A stretch of DNA of 64,000 nt from Thermoflavifilum thermophilum (GTDB lineage Bacteria > Bacteroidota > Bacteroidia > Chitinophagales > Chitinophagaceae). How positions within the stretch are numbered: position 1 is the stretch's first letter; each line of letters begins with the position of its first letter. Location: the NCBI RefSeq assembly GCF_900116565.1, contig NZ_FPCJ01000001.1, positions 2,166,540-2,230,539 on the forward strand, in the 5' to 3' direction. Shown here piece by piece: positions 34,434 through 45,183 of the stretch. The notes under the pieces are model-generated. The model was not told the origin of the DNA and ran no database searches. It was given only the letters and a program-made list of their open reading frames with translations. Position numbers and translations under genes: made by a program.

Positions 34434-35342
34434 ATGTCTAAACCAACTTTACTGATATTGGCAGCAGGTATCGCCAGTCGATATGGAAGCATGAAGCAAA
34501 TTCAGCAATTTGGTCCCGGCGGAGAAACTATCATGGAATATTCCATTTATGACGCTATCCGCGCCGGATTCGGAAAAGTGGTATTTATCATCCGAAGGGA
34601 TTTTGAAGAGGCATTTAAAAACATTTTTGAACCCAAACTAAAAGACCGCATTCCTACGGCGTATGTCTATCAGGAGATGGATGCTTTCTTGCCGAAGGGT
34701 TTTCAGCTTCAGGTGGAGCGTGCCAAGCCGTGGGGCACAGCACATGCTGTGTTATGTGCCAAAGATGCCATCCACGAACCATTTGCGGTAATCAATGCCG
34801 ATGATTATTACGGCCGTGAAGCTTTTGAAAAGATGGCCGCATTTTTAGAAAATGAATGCAGTCCGCGTCGTTTTGCTGTATTAGGTTATGAGCTGGGAAA
34901 CACTCTTTCGGATTATGGTTCTGTTTCGCGTGGTGTGTGTGAAGTGGATGATCAAGGCAATTTGAAACACATTCAGGAGCGCACCAAAGTGTATCGGAAA
35001 GCTGGGCAGATTGTGTATGAAGAAGACGGGAAAACATTTTCACTACCAGCCAATACGCCTGTATCCATGAATTTCTGGGGGTTTGATTCGGCTTTTTTCA
35101 CCGTAGCAGAACCTTTATTCCATCAGTTTGTTTATGCTCATGCCAGCGATCCCAAGGCTGAATTTTTGATTCCCGCTGTTGTAGATCATTTCATTCAGCA
35201 GGGAATGGGCACCGTAAAGGTGATTCCCACTGCATCGCCCTGGTTTGGTGTTACCTACAAGGAAGATGCGCCTATGGTGATTGCCGGATTTAAAAAGCTG
35301 GTGGATGAAGGCGTGTATCCCTCATTTCTATGGAAAACATAA
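34434..35342 (+). CDS. Sugar-1-phosphate nucleotidyltransferase family protein
   Basis: A 302 aa member of the NTP_transferase fold. The N-terminal nucleotide loop is 'LILAAGIASRYGSMKQ', and the metal-binding Asp lies in 'VINADDYYG' (about residue 122). Such enzymes activate sugar-1-phosphates as NDP-sugars. It overlaps the following kinase gene by 13 nt, and divergent to it lies a GH20 hexosaminidase. The suggested substrate is an N-acetylhexosamine-1-phosphate; this is inference from context and the actual sugar and nucleotide are not visible. Confidence 0.8.
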   Translation: MSKPTLLILAAGIASRYGSMKQIQQFGPGGETIMEYSIYDAIRAGFGKVVFIIRRDFEEAFKNIFEPKLKDRIPTAYVYQEMDAFLPKGFQLQVERAKPWGTAHAVLCAKDAIHEPFAVINADDYYGREAFEKMAAFLENECSPRRFAVLGYELGNTLSDYGSVSRGVCEVDDQGNLKHIQERTKVYRKAGQIVYEEDGKTFSLPANTPVSMNFWGFDSAFFTVAEPLFHQFVYAHASDPKAEFLIPAVVDHFIQQGMGTVKVIPTASPWFGVTYKEDAPMVIAGFKKLVDEGVYPSFLWKT

Positions 35343-36430
35343 GTCTTGCACCCGAAATTTATCAAGCGTTCGGACTGGATCGAAATCGGTTTGTGGCAAA
35401 GCGTTTCGGGCATGGCTATATTAACCGGACCTATTTGCTGCAATCGTATCACGGAAAAACTTTCCTGCCGGAAGGTGAGGCTTATATTCTACAAAAAATA
35501 AATACACAGGTGTTTACTGATCCGGATGCTGTTGCCAGCAACTATCGCCTGGCTGCTGGTTTTTTAAAGCAGCATCATCCGGATTATCTGTTTGTAGCAC
35601 CTTTGCGTACGGTTGATGCAAAGGAATATTGCATCTGGAATGATGAATACTGGAGGCTTCTGCCTTATATCCCCCATACCGTTGCATTGGATGCAGCAAC
35701 TGCGCCTGAGCAGGCTTACGAAGCAGCCCGGCAGTTCGGGCGGCTCACCCGCTACCTGCATGATGCACCCTTGCATCAGTTTCAGATCGTAATTCCCAAT
35801 TTTCATAATTTAACCCTACGATACAGCCAGCTACAAGAAGCCATCCGCAGTGCACGTGAAGAACGACGCGAATATGCTGAAGAACTGATTGAAGGTTTTC
35901 TGGATTATTCTTCCATTGCCATTCATTTTGAAGAAATCAAAACGGAAAAATCTTTTCCGGATCGCATCGTACATCATGATGCCAAGATGAACAATGTATT
36001 GCTTGATGAAAAAACATTCAAGGGTGTGTGTGTCATTGATATGGACACACTGATGCCCGGTAAAATTATTTCTGATCTGGGCGATATGATTCGTACTTAT
36101 GTGAGTCCAGTGTCTGAAGAAGAGCGTGATTTCAGTAAAATTGAAATTCGCACGCAATATTTTGATGCTTTGATTCAGGGATATCTGGATGAATTGAGGG
36201 ATTTGCTGACACCTGTGGAAAAACAATCTTTGTTTTATGCAGGTTTGTTTATGACCTACATGCAGGGCATCCGTTTTCTCACTGATTTTTTAAACGAAGA
36301 TGTTTATTATCCCATTCAATATCCTGAACATAATTTTTATCGGGCCAAGAATCAGTTCGTGTTGCTTCAGCAACTCATGTCCCGGCAAGATGAATTGAAA
36401 GCCATCATTCAGAAACATTTGCATGCATGA
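35330..36430 (+). CDS. APH-fold sugar kinase, possibly N-acetylhexosamine 1-kinase-like
   Basis: A 366 aa protein of the aminoglycoside-phosphotransferase (APH/choline kinase) fold. The Brenner motif is 'HHDAKMNNVLL' (about residues 215-225) and the metal motif is 'VIDMDTLMPG'. The fold includes NahK, which phosphorylates N-acetylhexosamines at C1. Similar Bacteroidota genes have been labelled mucin desulfatase, a name the kinase motifs do not support. Overlap with the upstream nucleotidyltransferase (13 nt) implies coupled translation and suggests a kinase-plus-nucleotidyltransferase salvage route from free sugar to NDP-sugar. Confidence 0.75.
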   Translation: MENISLAPEIYQAFGLDRNRFVAKRFGHGYINRTYLLQSYHGKTFLPEGEAYILQKINTQVFTDPDAVASNYRLAAGFLKQHHPDYLFVAPLRTVDAKEYCIWNDEYWRLLPYIPHTVALDAATAPEQAYEAARQFGRLTRYLHDAPLHQFQIVIPNFHNLTLRYSQLQEAIRSAREERREYAEELIEGFLDYSSIAIHFEEIKTEKSFPDRIVHHDAKMNNVLLDEKTFKGVCVIDMDTLMPGKIISDLGDMIRTYVSPVSEEERDFSKIEIRTQYFDALIQGYLDELRDLLTPVEKQSLFYAGLFMTYMQGIRFLTDFLNEDVYYPIQYPEHNFYRAKNQFVLLQQLMSRQDELKAIIQKHLHA

Positions 36431-36434
36431 TCAG

Positions 36435-37856
36435 CTAATGTGACAACACTGGCCAGTTATCCGTACGGAATGGCGATGCCGGCAGCCCAGCTCGATTAAA
36501 TAAATTGGGTATAGCAGTGTTGGAGAAGCCGAAACGCACAGCTACAGGGTGATGAATAGCATGATTCCATACCACCAGTGTATTTTTTTCCACTTTTGCC
36601 TGAGCCGGAAGAAAATGTTGATCTTCACCGGCAATATAAATATCTGTGAGTTGTTTGCCGCGAATGATGAGTCCGTCATCAGCGAAATCAAAATAAATAC
36701 GAATTCGGTTACCTTCTGTTTTCATAGAATCATACAGCGGGCCTGAACATACGATATCTGTGAATCCGTATGTTTTTGCCAGAGCCCATCGGGCAAGTCT
36801 TTCCCCTACATTTTGTTTGTCTTTCGGATGGATATCTGTAGTATCGCCGGTGATATCAGTAGTTACCACGATACCGGTATTCGGCACATGCAAATAAGTT
36901 TGCAGCTGCGCTTCTCTGATCAAAGCTCCAATATAAGGCGAGCCATATCGAAAAGGTGCAATCTGTACAAAGTAAAAAGGAAAATCTTTTTGCCATAATC
37001 TGCGCCAGCTTTGAATCATACGGCTGAAATCTTCTGTATAGGTTTGGGGGTTGTTGGTATTGGTTTCACCCTGGTACCAGATTACGCCTGCTATCGGGAA
37101 AAATTGCCAGGGTGCAATCATGGCGTTAAAAGCAAGAGCAGGCTGCACGGGCCACCACTGTGCTGCAGGAAGCTTGGCAGCAGATGCTGCAAGTACGGGA
37201 TGATGGGCAAAAATGCTGTCGGGCATCCAGGTTTCTATGGGTGTGCCACCCCAGCAGGCCTCAATCAGTCCCACAGGCACATGCAGATGTGTGTGCAGAC
37301 TTCTTCCAAAAAAATAAGCTACTGCACTAAAATCCGCGACCGTTTGTGGGGAGCAAATCTCCCATTTGCCTCTTAGCTCTTGTTGTGGGCATAAGGAAGT
37401 GGTTTTGTACACATGAAACAGGCGAATCTCCGGAAACTGCATACCTGTCGCTTCTTCCTGTTGTTTGGTAACGGGCGACCAGTTCGCGCTGAACTCCATA
37501 TTGGATTGCCCGCTGCATAGCCAGGTTTCACCAATCAAAATATTGTGGATGGTGATTTGCTGATGATCATTGGAAACCGTTAAGGTATAAGGCCCGCCAG
37601 CATGCGGTGTGGGCAGTTTCACTTCCCAGCGTGCGCCTGAAGAAGCCTGCGTTTTCAATGTATCCGATAGCCAGTCGGCTTTTATCCACACATGCTGCCC
37701 GCCATCTGCCCAGCCCCAGAGCCTCACCGTATCCCGTTGCTGCAACACCATGTTATCGGAAAAATAATCAGGCAAGCGAAGCTGCTGCGCAAATGATGCC
37801 TGCAGCAAACCTATGCTTATACTCAGGAACAGAATGGTAATCTTTTTCATCTCCAT
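36435..37856 (-). CDS. SGNH-family sialate O-acetylesterase-like protein
   Basis: Secreted esterase (473 aa) of the sialate 9-O-acetylesterase family, which removes acetyl groups from sialic acids or other glycans. The signal peptide 'MKKITILFLSISIGLL' begins at a second ATG (37850); the first is at 37856. Catalytic Ser is in 'CSGQSNMEFS', conserved 'GVIWYQGETNTNN' follows, and the Asp-x-x-His pair is in 'DTTDIHPKDK'. The longer frame to 37910 has no ATG-supported homology. It is tail-to-tail with the kinase and divergent from the broken GH2 gene. Confidence 0.88.
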   Translation of the reverse strand: MEMKKITILFLSISIGLLQASFAQQLRLPDYFSDNMVLQQRDTVRLWGWADGGQHVWIKADWLSDTLKTQASSGARWEVKLPTPHAGGPYTLTVSNDHQQITIHNILIGETWLCSGQSNMEFSANWSPVTKQQEEATGMQFPEIRLFHVYKTTSLCPQQELRGKWEICSPQTVADFSAVAYFFGRSLHTHLHVPVGLIEACWGGTPIETWMPDSIFAHHPVLAASAAKLPAAQWWPVQPALAFNAMIAPWQFFPIAGVIWYQGETNTNNPQTYTEDFSRMIQSWRRLWQKDFPFYFVQIAPFRYGSPYIGALIREAQLQTYLHVPNTGIVVTTDITGDTTDIHPKDKQNVGERLARWALAKTYGFTDIVCSGPLYDSMKTEGNRIRIYFDFADDGLIIRGKQLTDIYIAGEDQHFLPAQAKVEKNTLVVWNHAIHHPVAVRFGFSNTAIPNLFNRAGLPASPFRTDNWPVLSH

Positions 37857-37926
37857 ATTTTTGAAGTGAAGATAAAAAAATGTATTTGCACTAATTGAAT
37901 ATCCCTGCAATGATTGTCTTTTTTAG

Positions 37927-39611
<1,685 letters not shown>

Positions 39612-39832
39612 ATCCAGGTTTGCCGCACATCATGCTGTCTGTGTCATAGCTGTTTGTTGACAAGGCTATATGCAGTGTTGACTGAAAATGCAAGGGATAA
39701 AATGTATTGATCTCATCTGGAATGATTTTTATGCATGATCACAGATTTTAATCCCTGCATCAAAAAAGGATATGACATGATTTAATCACCGAATTTGCAG
39801 GCCGAAAGCATGTGATCTATTAATTTTATGGC
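39612..39832. other. Intergenic region after the GH2 remnant
   Basis: 221 bp without a supported gene. It is AT-rich with no clear terminator after the remnant. The only promoter-like element is a weak TAATTTTA just before the downstream gene start at 39833. Confidence 0.4.
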
Positions 39833-40951
39833 ATGAATACCCATTTCCGGGAAATTTTACCCGAAGCAGTGTTTCAGATTTTTCGTACGGAAGCTGCTGA
39901 GGCTGAAAAGAAAGGTGCTCTGACCGATGCTCAGCTGCAATGCATCTATACCCAGCGATATCTGCGGATGTGGATTCCTGCAGCTCTGGGCGGGGACGAA
40001 ATCCCGTTGCCGGATGCAGTAGCCCTGTTGGAAGCCTTATGTTGGGCCGATGGCAGTGTGGGTTGGGTTGTGAATCTGGGTGCAGGTGCCAACCTATTTG
40101 CAGGTTATATGCAGCCAGAAGCAGCAAGTTATTTTTTTGCAGATGAAAAAGCCTGGGCGGCTGGTAGTGGAGCCATTTCAGGCAAAGCCATCAGCCGGCA
40201 GGATGGATATGAAGTGCAGGGTTTGTGGAAATATGCCAGCGGAAGTGCTCATGCCACCTTATTTACCTTCAATGCCTGGCTTTACGATGAAACAGGCCAT
40301 CCTTTAAAAAATGATGTCGGAGAGCCGGTGTATAGGTCATTTGCAGTGCCGGCTGAACAGGTTAAAATCATTTCCAATTGGCAGGTAATGGGGCTGAAAG
40401 CCACTTCCAGTGATGATTTTGCCGTAAACGGTGTCATGGTGCCTGCTTTGCATCAGTTTGATCTGCTGCATCCTTCTCCATTTCATCAAAGCCCTTTGTA
40501 CAGTTTTCCTTTTTTAACTTTTGCTGAAATCACCACTTCGGTAATGTTATCGGGCATGGCCCTGCATTTCCTGGATGAGTTTGATGCATTATCACGACAA
40601 AAAAAGCCAACGGGTTTTGATCAATTGCTGGGAAATATTCCGATTGTGGAACGTACCTGGCATGATGTTCAGACGCGCTTTCAGCATGCACGGACTCACT
40701 TTTATCAAACGCTGGAAAATATCTGGTGTGTGCATGTAGAAAGCCGTAGCTTACAGGCTGATCAGCTTAAAGCCATGAAGCAGGCCGCTGGTGGGCTTGC
40801 CGAGGCATCTTTGCAGGGTGTGGAAAAACTGTATCGGTTTTGTGGGATGACCTCCATTTATCTTCAGCACCCGCTGAACCGCATCTGGCGCGATATACAT
40901 GTGGCATCTCAACATCAGCTGGTATCTCCTTTATATCATGCCGAAACGTAA
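39833..40951 (+). CDS. Acyl-CoA dehydrogenase-fold flavoprotein (group D monooxygenase-like)
   Basis: A 372 aa protein with the acyl-CoA dehydrogenase fold, closer to the Acyl-CoA_dh_2 / flavin-dependent monooxygenase branch than to fatty acid dehydrogenases. Visible features are an N-terminal helical domain with 'MWIPAALGGDEIPLPDAVALLEALCWADGSVGWVVN', middle beta domain ('ISGKAISRQDGYEVQGLWKYASGSAHATLF') and C-terminal helices. The substrate is unknown. It is followed after 12 nt by a SelW-like gene, so the two may form an operon. Confidence 0.7.
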   Translation: MNTHFREILPEAVFQIFRTEAAEAEKKGALTDAQLQCIYTQRYLRMWIPAALGGDEIPLPDAVALLEALCWADGSVGWVVNLGAGANLFAGYMQPEAASYFFADEKAWAAGSGAISGKAISRQDGYEVQGLWKYASGSAHATLFTFNAWLYDETGHPLKNDVGEPVYRSFAVPAEQVKIISNWQVMGLKATSSDDFAVNGVMVPALHQFDLLHPSPFHQSPLYSFPFLTFAEITTSVMLSGMALHFLDEFDALSRQKKPTGFDQLLGNIPIVERTWHDVQTRFQHARTHFYQTLENIWCVHVESRSLQADQLKAMKQAAGGLAEASLQGVEKLYRFCGMTSIYLQHPLNRIWRDIHVASQHQLVSPLYHAET

Positions 40952-40963
40952 TTTGCATGTGAT

Positions 40964-41239
40964 ATGAAACACACATTAACCATTGAATATTGTCCCCGTT
41001 GCGGATGGTTGCTGCGGGCCGCATGGATGGCTCAGGAAATGCTTACCACTTTTCAGGATGAGCTCAAGAGCGTAACGCTTGTCCCCAGTGAAACAGGTGG
41101 TACGTATCAAATCCGGGTTGATGATGTATTGATTTTTGATCGCAAACAGGAAGATGGCTTCCCTGAGATTAAAATCCTGAAACAAAGAGTTCGCGACCAG
41201 ATCAATCCGCAGAAAAGCCTGGGCCACGCAGATCGCTGA
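40964..41239 (+). CDS. SelW/Rdx-family selenoprotein homologue (Cys form)
   Basis: A 91 aa thioredoxin-like protein with the redox motif CxxC as 'YCPRCGW' at residues 9-13 and the C-terminal 'ILKQRVRDQINP' of the SelT/SelW/SelH family. The typical 'GGTYQIRVDDVLIFDRKQEDGFPE' region with the G-x-F motif is present. Cys replaces selenocysteine. Function is probably thiol redox, target unknown. Its stop directly abuts the convergent mntH stop. Confidence 0.85.
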   Translation: MKHTLTIEYCPRCGWLLRAAWMAQEMLTTFQDELKSVTLVPSETGGTYQIRVDDVLIFDRKQEDGFPEIKILKQRVRDQINPQKSLGHADR

Positions 41240-43129
41240 TTATACAATCAGCACAGGGATATGTACATGATGCCGCACGTAATTAACGGTTTCACCATAA
41301 ATTAAATCCTTCATGCCACGATGGCCATGGCCGCCCATAATCAGCAGATCTGCCTGTTCTTCATTCACAATACGTGCAATTTCTTTTCCGCGGCGATGAT
41401 AGGCGAGAACACCCTTTGCTTTGAGATTTTTTTCTTCAAACATGCGCACATACGCGGCTAACTGTTGCTGATCCTGCTGGGATTCCTGATCAAAACTTTG
41501 TTTGCCCAGTATGCGAGCTGATACGCTTTCAACCACATGAATCAACAAATATTCTGTATTCGGATTGCCCTGTGCAAATGCATGAGCCAGGATGGCATGG
41601 TCTTTTTCGCTGAAATCCAATGCCAGCGCAATCTTGTGATAGGGATGTATGGGCATGACAGGCGTGGGAGTTTGAGGTTTATGCAAATGATAACCTTTCT
41701 GGACGAGGGATTTTCGACGGATAGGATATAGCCAGGTGATGAGCAGCAATATCATAAAACCAGCTCCGCCCGCTATGGCAGATATTTTACCAATGATGCT
41801 ATCAGATTGAATAATATAGCCAGAGATTTGCTCAACCACCATACGCACATTCAGATATATCAGTACAATTGCCACCAACCAGGCCAGCATTTTTATGGGT
41901 GTGGAAAGAGCAAACTTTCCCATGGTTTGCCGGTCGCTTACAAAATAAATCAGCGGAATAATCGCAAAACTCAGCTGCATGCTCAGGATTACCTGGCTGA
42001 GGATTAGAAGTTGCCCCACCGCATGCTCACCGGCAATACTGATCAAGATCACGGCGGGTATGATAGCCAGCATCCGGGTGATGAAACGGCGCAGCATTGG
42101 GTTGATGCGCAACTGAAGATAACCTTCCATCACGATCTGACCGGCCATGGTACCCGTGATGGTAGAGCTTTGTCCGGAAGCAATCAACGCAATACCGAAC
42201 AGGATGGGAGCCAGATGATTGCCCAGCAAGGGTTCCAGCAGATGGTAAGCATCCTGTATTTCAGCTACCTCCGTATGTCCTGAATGGAAAAACACGGCTG
42301 CAGCCAATACCAGCAGGGCAGCATTCACCAGAAACGCCAGATTGAGGGCAATGAAGCTATCCAGAAAATTTAATTTCAAGGCCCGCCGAATGCCTGCTTC
42401 ATCACGATGAATTTTGCGCGTCTGTACTAAAGCCGAGTGCAAATACAAATTATGTGGCATCACCGTGGCGCCAATGATGCCCACTGCAATGTAAAGAGCT
42501 GCTTCATCCGGCAAATGAGGAATAAATCCACTTGCAATTTCGATTGGATGGGGGCGCGCCATCCACAATTCGATGAACAATGAAATACCAATGATGGAAA
42601 TAAGACTGATGATGAACAGTTCCAGCCGGCGAATTTTCCATCGCTGCAAAAAAAGAATCAGCAAAGTATCCAGAGCTGTGATAAGCACACCTGTCAACAA
42701 GGGTATCTGAAACAGCAGCTGGAGGCCAATGGCCATACCCAGTACTTCGGCCAGATCGCAAGCAGCAATAGCCACTTCGGCCAGCAGATACAAAATAAAG
42801 TTAAGCGCGGAGGGATACATTTCCCGGTTGGCCTGTGCGAGATCCCGGCCCCGCACGATGCCCAGCCTTGCACTCAGCGTTTGCAGCAATACAGCCATTA
42901 AATTGCTCATCAACAATACCCAAAGCAGGGTGTACCCGTACTGGCTACCTCCGGCCAGATCAGTAGCCCAATTCCCGGGATCCATATAACCCACACTCAC
43001 CAGATAGGCGGGGCCGAAAAAGGCGAAAATCTTTTTCCATAAAGAACCCGGCCGGGTGGTGTCAACCGACTGATGCACTTCCTGGAGGGAGGGATGAAGA
43101 ATTTCAGTTTTTTCCATAGGTCTGGACAT
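41240..43129 (-). CDS. mntH: MntH-type Nramp metal transporter fused to a universal stress domain
   Basis: A 629 aa inner-membrane proton-coupled Mn2+ (or Fe2+) importer. Residues up to about 440 form the Nramp transporter with both signature motifs: 'YMDPGNWATD' and 'MPHNLYLHSAL', the metal-coordinating Asp-Pro-Gly-Asn and Met-Pro-His-Asn. After a linker, about 140 residues form a UspA domain ('IALALDFSEKDHAILAHAFA', 'LLIHVVES', and the ATP-type G-x2-G-x9-G pattern 'MGGHGHRGMKDLIYGETVNYV'). Start is ATG 43129 or 43117; the longer frame begins at TTG. It overlaps the mntR end by 14-26 nt, so expression is coupled to the regulator. Confidence 0.93.
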   Translation of the reverse strand: MSRPMEKTEILHPSLQEVHQSVDTTRPGSLWKKIFAFFGPAYLVSVGYMDPGNWATDLAGGSQYGYTLLWVLLMSNLMAVLLQTLSARLGIVRGRDLAQANREMYPSALNFILYLLAEVAIAACDLAEVLGMAIGLQLLFQIPLLTGVLITALDTLLILFLQRWKIRRLELFIISLISIIGISLFIELWMARPHPIEIASGFIPHLPDEAALYIAVGIIGATVMPHNLYLHSALVQTRKIHRDEAGIRRALKLNFLDSFIALNLAFLVNAALLVLAAAVFFHSGHTEVAEIQDAYHLLEPLLGNHLAPILFGIALIASGQSSTITGTMAGQIVMEGYLQLRINPMLRRFITRMLAIIPAVILISIAGEHAVGQLLILSQVILSMQLSFAIIPLIYFVSDRQTMGKFALSTPIKMLAWLVAIVLIYLNVRMVVEQISGYIIQSDSIIGKISAIAGGAGFMILLLITWLYPIRRKSLVQKGYHLHKPQTPTPVMPIHPYHKIALALDFSEKDHAILAHAFAQGNPNTEYLLIHVVESVSARILGKQSFDQESQQDQQQLAAYVRMFEEKNLKAKGVLAYHRRGKEIARIVNEEQADLLIMGGHGHRGMKDLIYGETVNYVRHHVHIPVLIV

Positions 43130-43772
43130 AAATATTGTTTGCAACCTGCTGACTCAGGGTAAAGGACGATTGTTTCAGCAATTTTATTTCCACAGAACCA
43201 TCGTATTCATAGATATGCAATACTCGAAGCCTTGTACCCGGAGCAATACCTTTTTGTTGTAAAAACCTGAGCAATGCAGCCGACTGGTCAGCCACGCCGG
43301 AAACCTTCAGAGGTTGTTGAACCGGGGCATGGCTTAAGGGTATGTGGGGCGCTGTTTTTAGGGTTCCCGCCGCGTCGGGAATCGGATCACCATGAGGATC
43401 AAAGCTTGGATATTGCAGAAAATGAGCCAGCCTTTCAATCAGTCGCTCATCGCGGATATGTTCCAGTTCTTCAGCCAGGTGATGCACCTCGTCCCAGCCA
43501 AATCCCAGTTTTTCAACCAGAAAGCATTCCCATAGCCGATGCCGGCGGATGATGTGCATGGCATGCTTCTTTCCGCTGGGCGTGAGTTTCAGTCCATAAT
43601 ATTTTTCGTATGAAATGAGCTTTTTCTTCTGTAATCTATTGGCCATGTCTGTTACAGCCGCTGGACTGGTTTCCAGCATAGCAGCCAAACCATTTGTGGT
43701 AGCTTTGGTGTGTTGGCTCTCCAGCTTGTAAATGGCTTTGATGTAATTCTCTTCGGCAACCGTTAATTTCAT
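43104..43772 (-). CDS. mntR: MntR, DtxR-family metal-dependent repressor
   Basis: A 222 aa regulator with an N-terminal winged helix ('AEENYIKAIYKLE', 'TNGLAAMLETSPAAVTDMANRLQKKKLI'), a dimerisation/metal-binding domain ('LWECFLVEKLGFGWDEVHHLAEELEHI' with His/Glu ligands) and a C-terminal SH3-like FeoA domain. It would sense Mn2+ or Fe2+ and repress the coupled transporter gene, which overlaps its 3' end. A palindrome overlaps its own promoter, suggesting autoregulation. Confidence 0.92.
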   Translation of the reverse strand: MKLTVAEENYIKAIYKLESQHTKATTNGLAAMLETSPAAVTDMANRLQKKKLISYEKYYGLKLTPSGKKHAMHIIRRHRLWECFLVEKLGFGWDEVHHLAEELEHIRDERLIERLAHFLQYPSFDPHGDPIPDAAGTLKTAPHIPLSHAPVQQPLKVSGVADQSAALLRFLQQKGIAPGTRLRVLHIYEYDGSVEIKLLKQSSFTLSQQVANNIYVQTYGKN

Positions 43773-43777
43773 TTATT

Positions 43778-43817
43778 TTTTTAAGCAAACTTAAAAATAA
43801 TTTTTATATTTTTCAAA
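43778..43817 (-). promoter_or_regulatory. mntR promoter with embedded palindrome (putative MntR operator)
   Basis: Minus-strand TTTG (43817-43814) and TAAGTTTG (43793-43786) are separated by 20 nt, a perfect Bacteroidota promoter. The -7 box lies inside a 20-bp palindrome TTTTTAAGCAAACTTAAAAA (43778-43797; 8-bp arms, 4-bp spacer), a natural target for a dimeric winged-helix repressor. The box ends 13 nt before the mntR ATG. Confidence 0.75.
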
Positions 43818-43877
43818 ATCAGTTTTTATGTAACTAAATAATTGATTTCAACTCATGTGAATTATTATTTTCTAATT

Positions 43878-43917
43878 TTGAAAAAGTGATTCAGTTTGTA
43901 TATCCATGAATCACTTT
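43878..43917 (-). terminator. Terminator after the AI-2E-type permease gene
   Basis: AAAGTGATTCA (43883-43893) and TGAATCACTTT (43907-43917) form an 11-bp perfect inverted repeat with a 13-nt loop. On the minus strand the stem runs into TTTTTC. It is 131 nt downstream of the permease stop at 44048 and ahead of the mntR promoter. The remainder of this 275-bp gap is AT-rich with nothing else recognised. Confidence 0.65.
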
Positions 43918-44047
43918 ATTCCCAGGAAGGATTATTACATGCAACTTATGTTTTTCGAAAGCATGCGGTTTGCATCTATGTGGGTATGCATGGATATAAA
44001 GGATGCAGGAAGTTTTTTTTAAAAGCTGTATATTGATTTTTGAAATT

Positions 44048-45151
44048 TCAGGAAACGGATTGTTTTTGTTTCCTGTTATTTTTGAGTTTTATTTTTTTTA
44101 CCTGCACGGGGTGGGTATCGTCGCTTAGCAGAGTTGACCAGGCCTGCATGCTTTCAATCTGGTCAAAAACAATTTTCATAATGGCAATGGTAGGAATGGC
44201 CAGAAACATCCCAGCAATGCCCCACATCATTTCGCCGATGACTACTCCTATAATGGTGATGAGTACATTAATTTTTACCTGCGAACCCACAATCCTGGGC
44301 ATCAGAAAATTGGCATCGAAAGTATGCACAGCCACCATGGTGATTACCAGAGCAAGCACTTTGCTTATGCTTCCACTGGCAAACGTAATCAATGCGCAAA
44401 GTACCAGAGAAGAATAAATACCTACATAGGGAATGATATTCAGTATAGCCGTAATAACTGCCAGCAGCCAGGCATAGGGAATGCCCAAAATCCAGAAAAT
44501 GCTTCCAAGCAAGATGGCAATGGCTACAATTTCCATCAGCAATCCCAATACATATCGTTTCACTACCCGTTCAATTTGCCTAAGTGTGGCGTGTACGCGC
44601 GGACGATGGGGCTCCTTGAATAGCTGCATCAGAAAACGCGTAAGCAAACGACGATAATACAAAAGCAGAAACATGTAAATCGGAACGAAAATAATAAATA
44701 GCAGGGTAGTGGATACCGACACAACCGTATGCCCGATGATGGCACTGGATGAAATATTTTGTGTGGCAATCTGAATAAGGTCTTCTCTGCTTTGTATTTT
44801 CATGTGCAGATGTTGATGCAGCCATTCCTGCAATTGTTGCAGTGTAATATTCAGTTGCTGTTGCAGCGCAGGCCAGTCGCCCGCCATCACCCGCACCTGT
44901 GAAGCTACAAAATACAAAACAGCCAGCAATACGGCAATGAACAATACAATTGAAATGAGTACGGCAAGGCTTCTGGGCACATGCATTTTTTCCAGCACAC
45001 GATTTACCGGCAAAAGCATCATGGAAAATAAAAATGCAAACAACAGCGGAGAGAGCAGGGGCTGCCCGATGTACACCAGATAACCTATCAGCACAATGCT
45101 AAGCAATATGGCAGCCAGCCTGACAAAAAAGGGAAGAGGAGACGTGTTCAT
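44048..45151 (-). CDS. AI-2E family (PerM/TqsA-like) membrane transporter
   Basis: A 367 aa polytopic membrane protein of the AI-2 exporter superfamily. It has N-terminal helices ('AAILLSIVLIGYLVYIGQPLL', 'LLFAFLFSMMLLPV'), a soluble segment (about 85-140), and conserved C-terminal helices with 'LGIPYAWLLAVITAILNIIPYVG' and 'ITIIGVVIGEMMWGIAGMFLAIP'. Members export AI-2 or act as Na+/H+ antiporters; the substrate here is unknown. It is 32 nt upstream of the 3' end of the OstA-like gene on the same strand, so it could be co-transcribed with it. Confidence 0.88.
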   Translation of the reverse strand: MNTSPLPFFVRLAAILLSIVLIGYLVYIGQPLLSPLLFAFLFSMMLLPVNRVLEKMHVPRSLAVLISIVLFIAVLLAVLYFVASQVRVMAGDWPALQQQLNITLQQLQEWLHQHLHMKIQSREDLIQIATQNISSSAIIGHTVVSVSTTLLFIIFVPIYMFLLLYYRRLLTRFLMQLFKEPHRPRVHATLRQIERVVKRYVLGLLMEIVAIAILLGSIFWILGIPYAWLLAVITAILNIIPYVGIYSSLVLCALITFASGSISKVLALVITMVAVHTFDANFLMPRIVGSQVKINVLITIIGVVIGEMMWGIAGMFLAIPTIAIMKIVFDQIESMQAWSTLLSDDTHPVQVKKIKLKNNRKQKQSVS

Positions 45152-45183
45152 ATGAGAACGCTTGTAGGGTGAATATAAAAACT

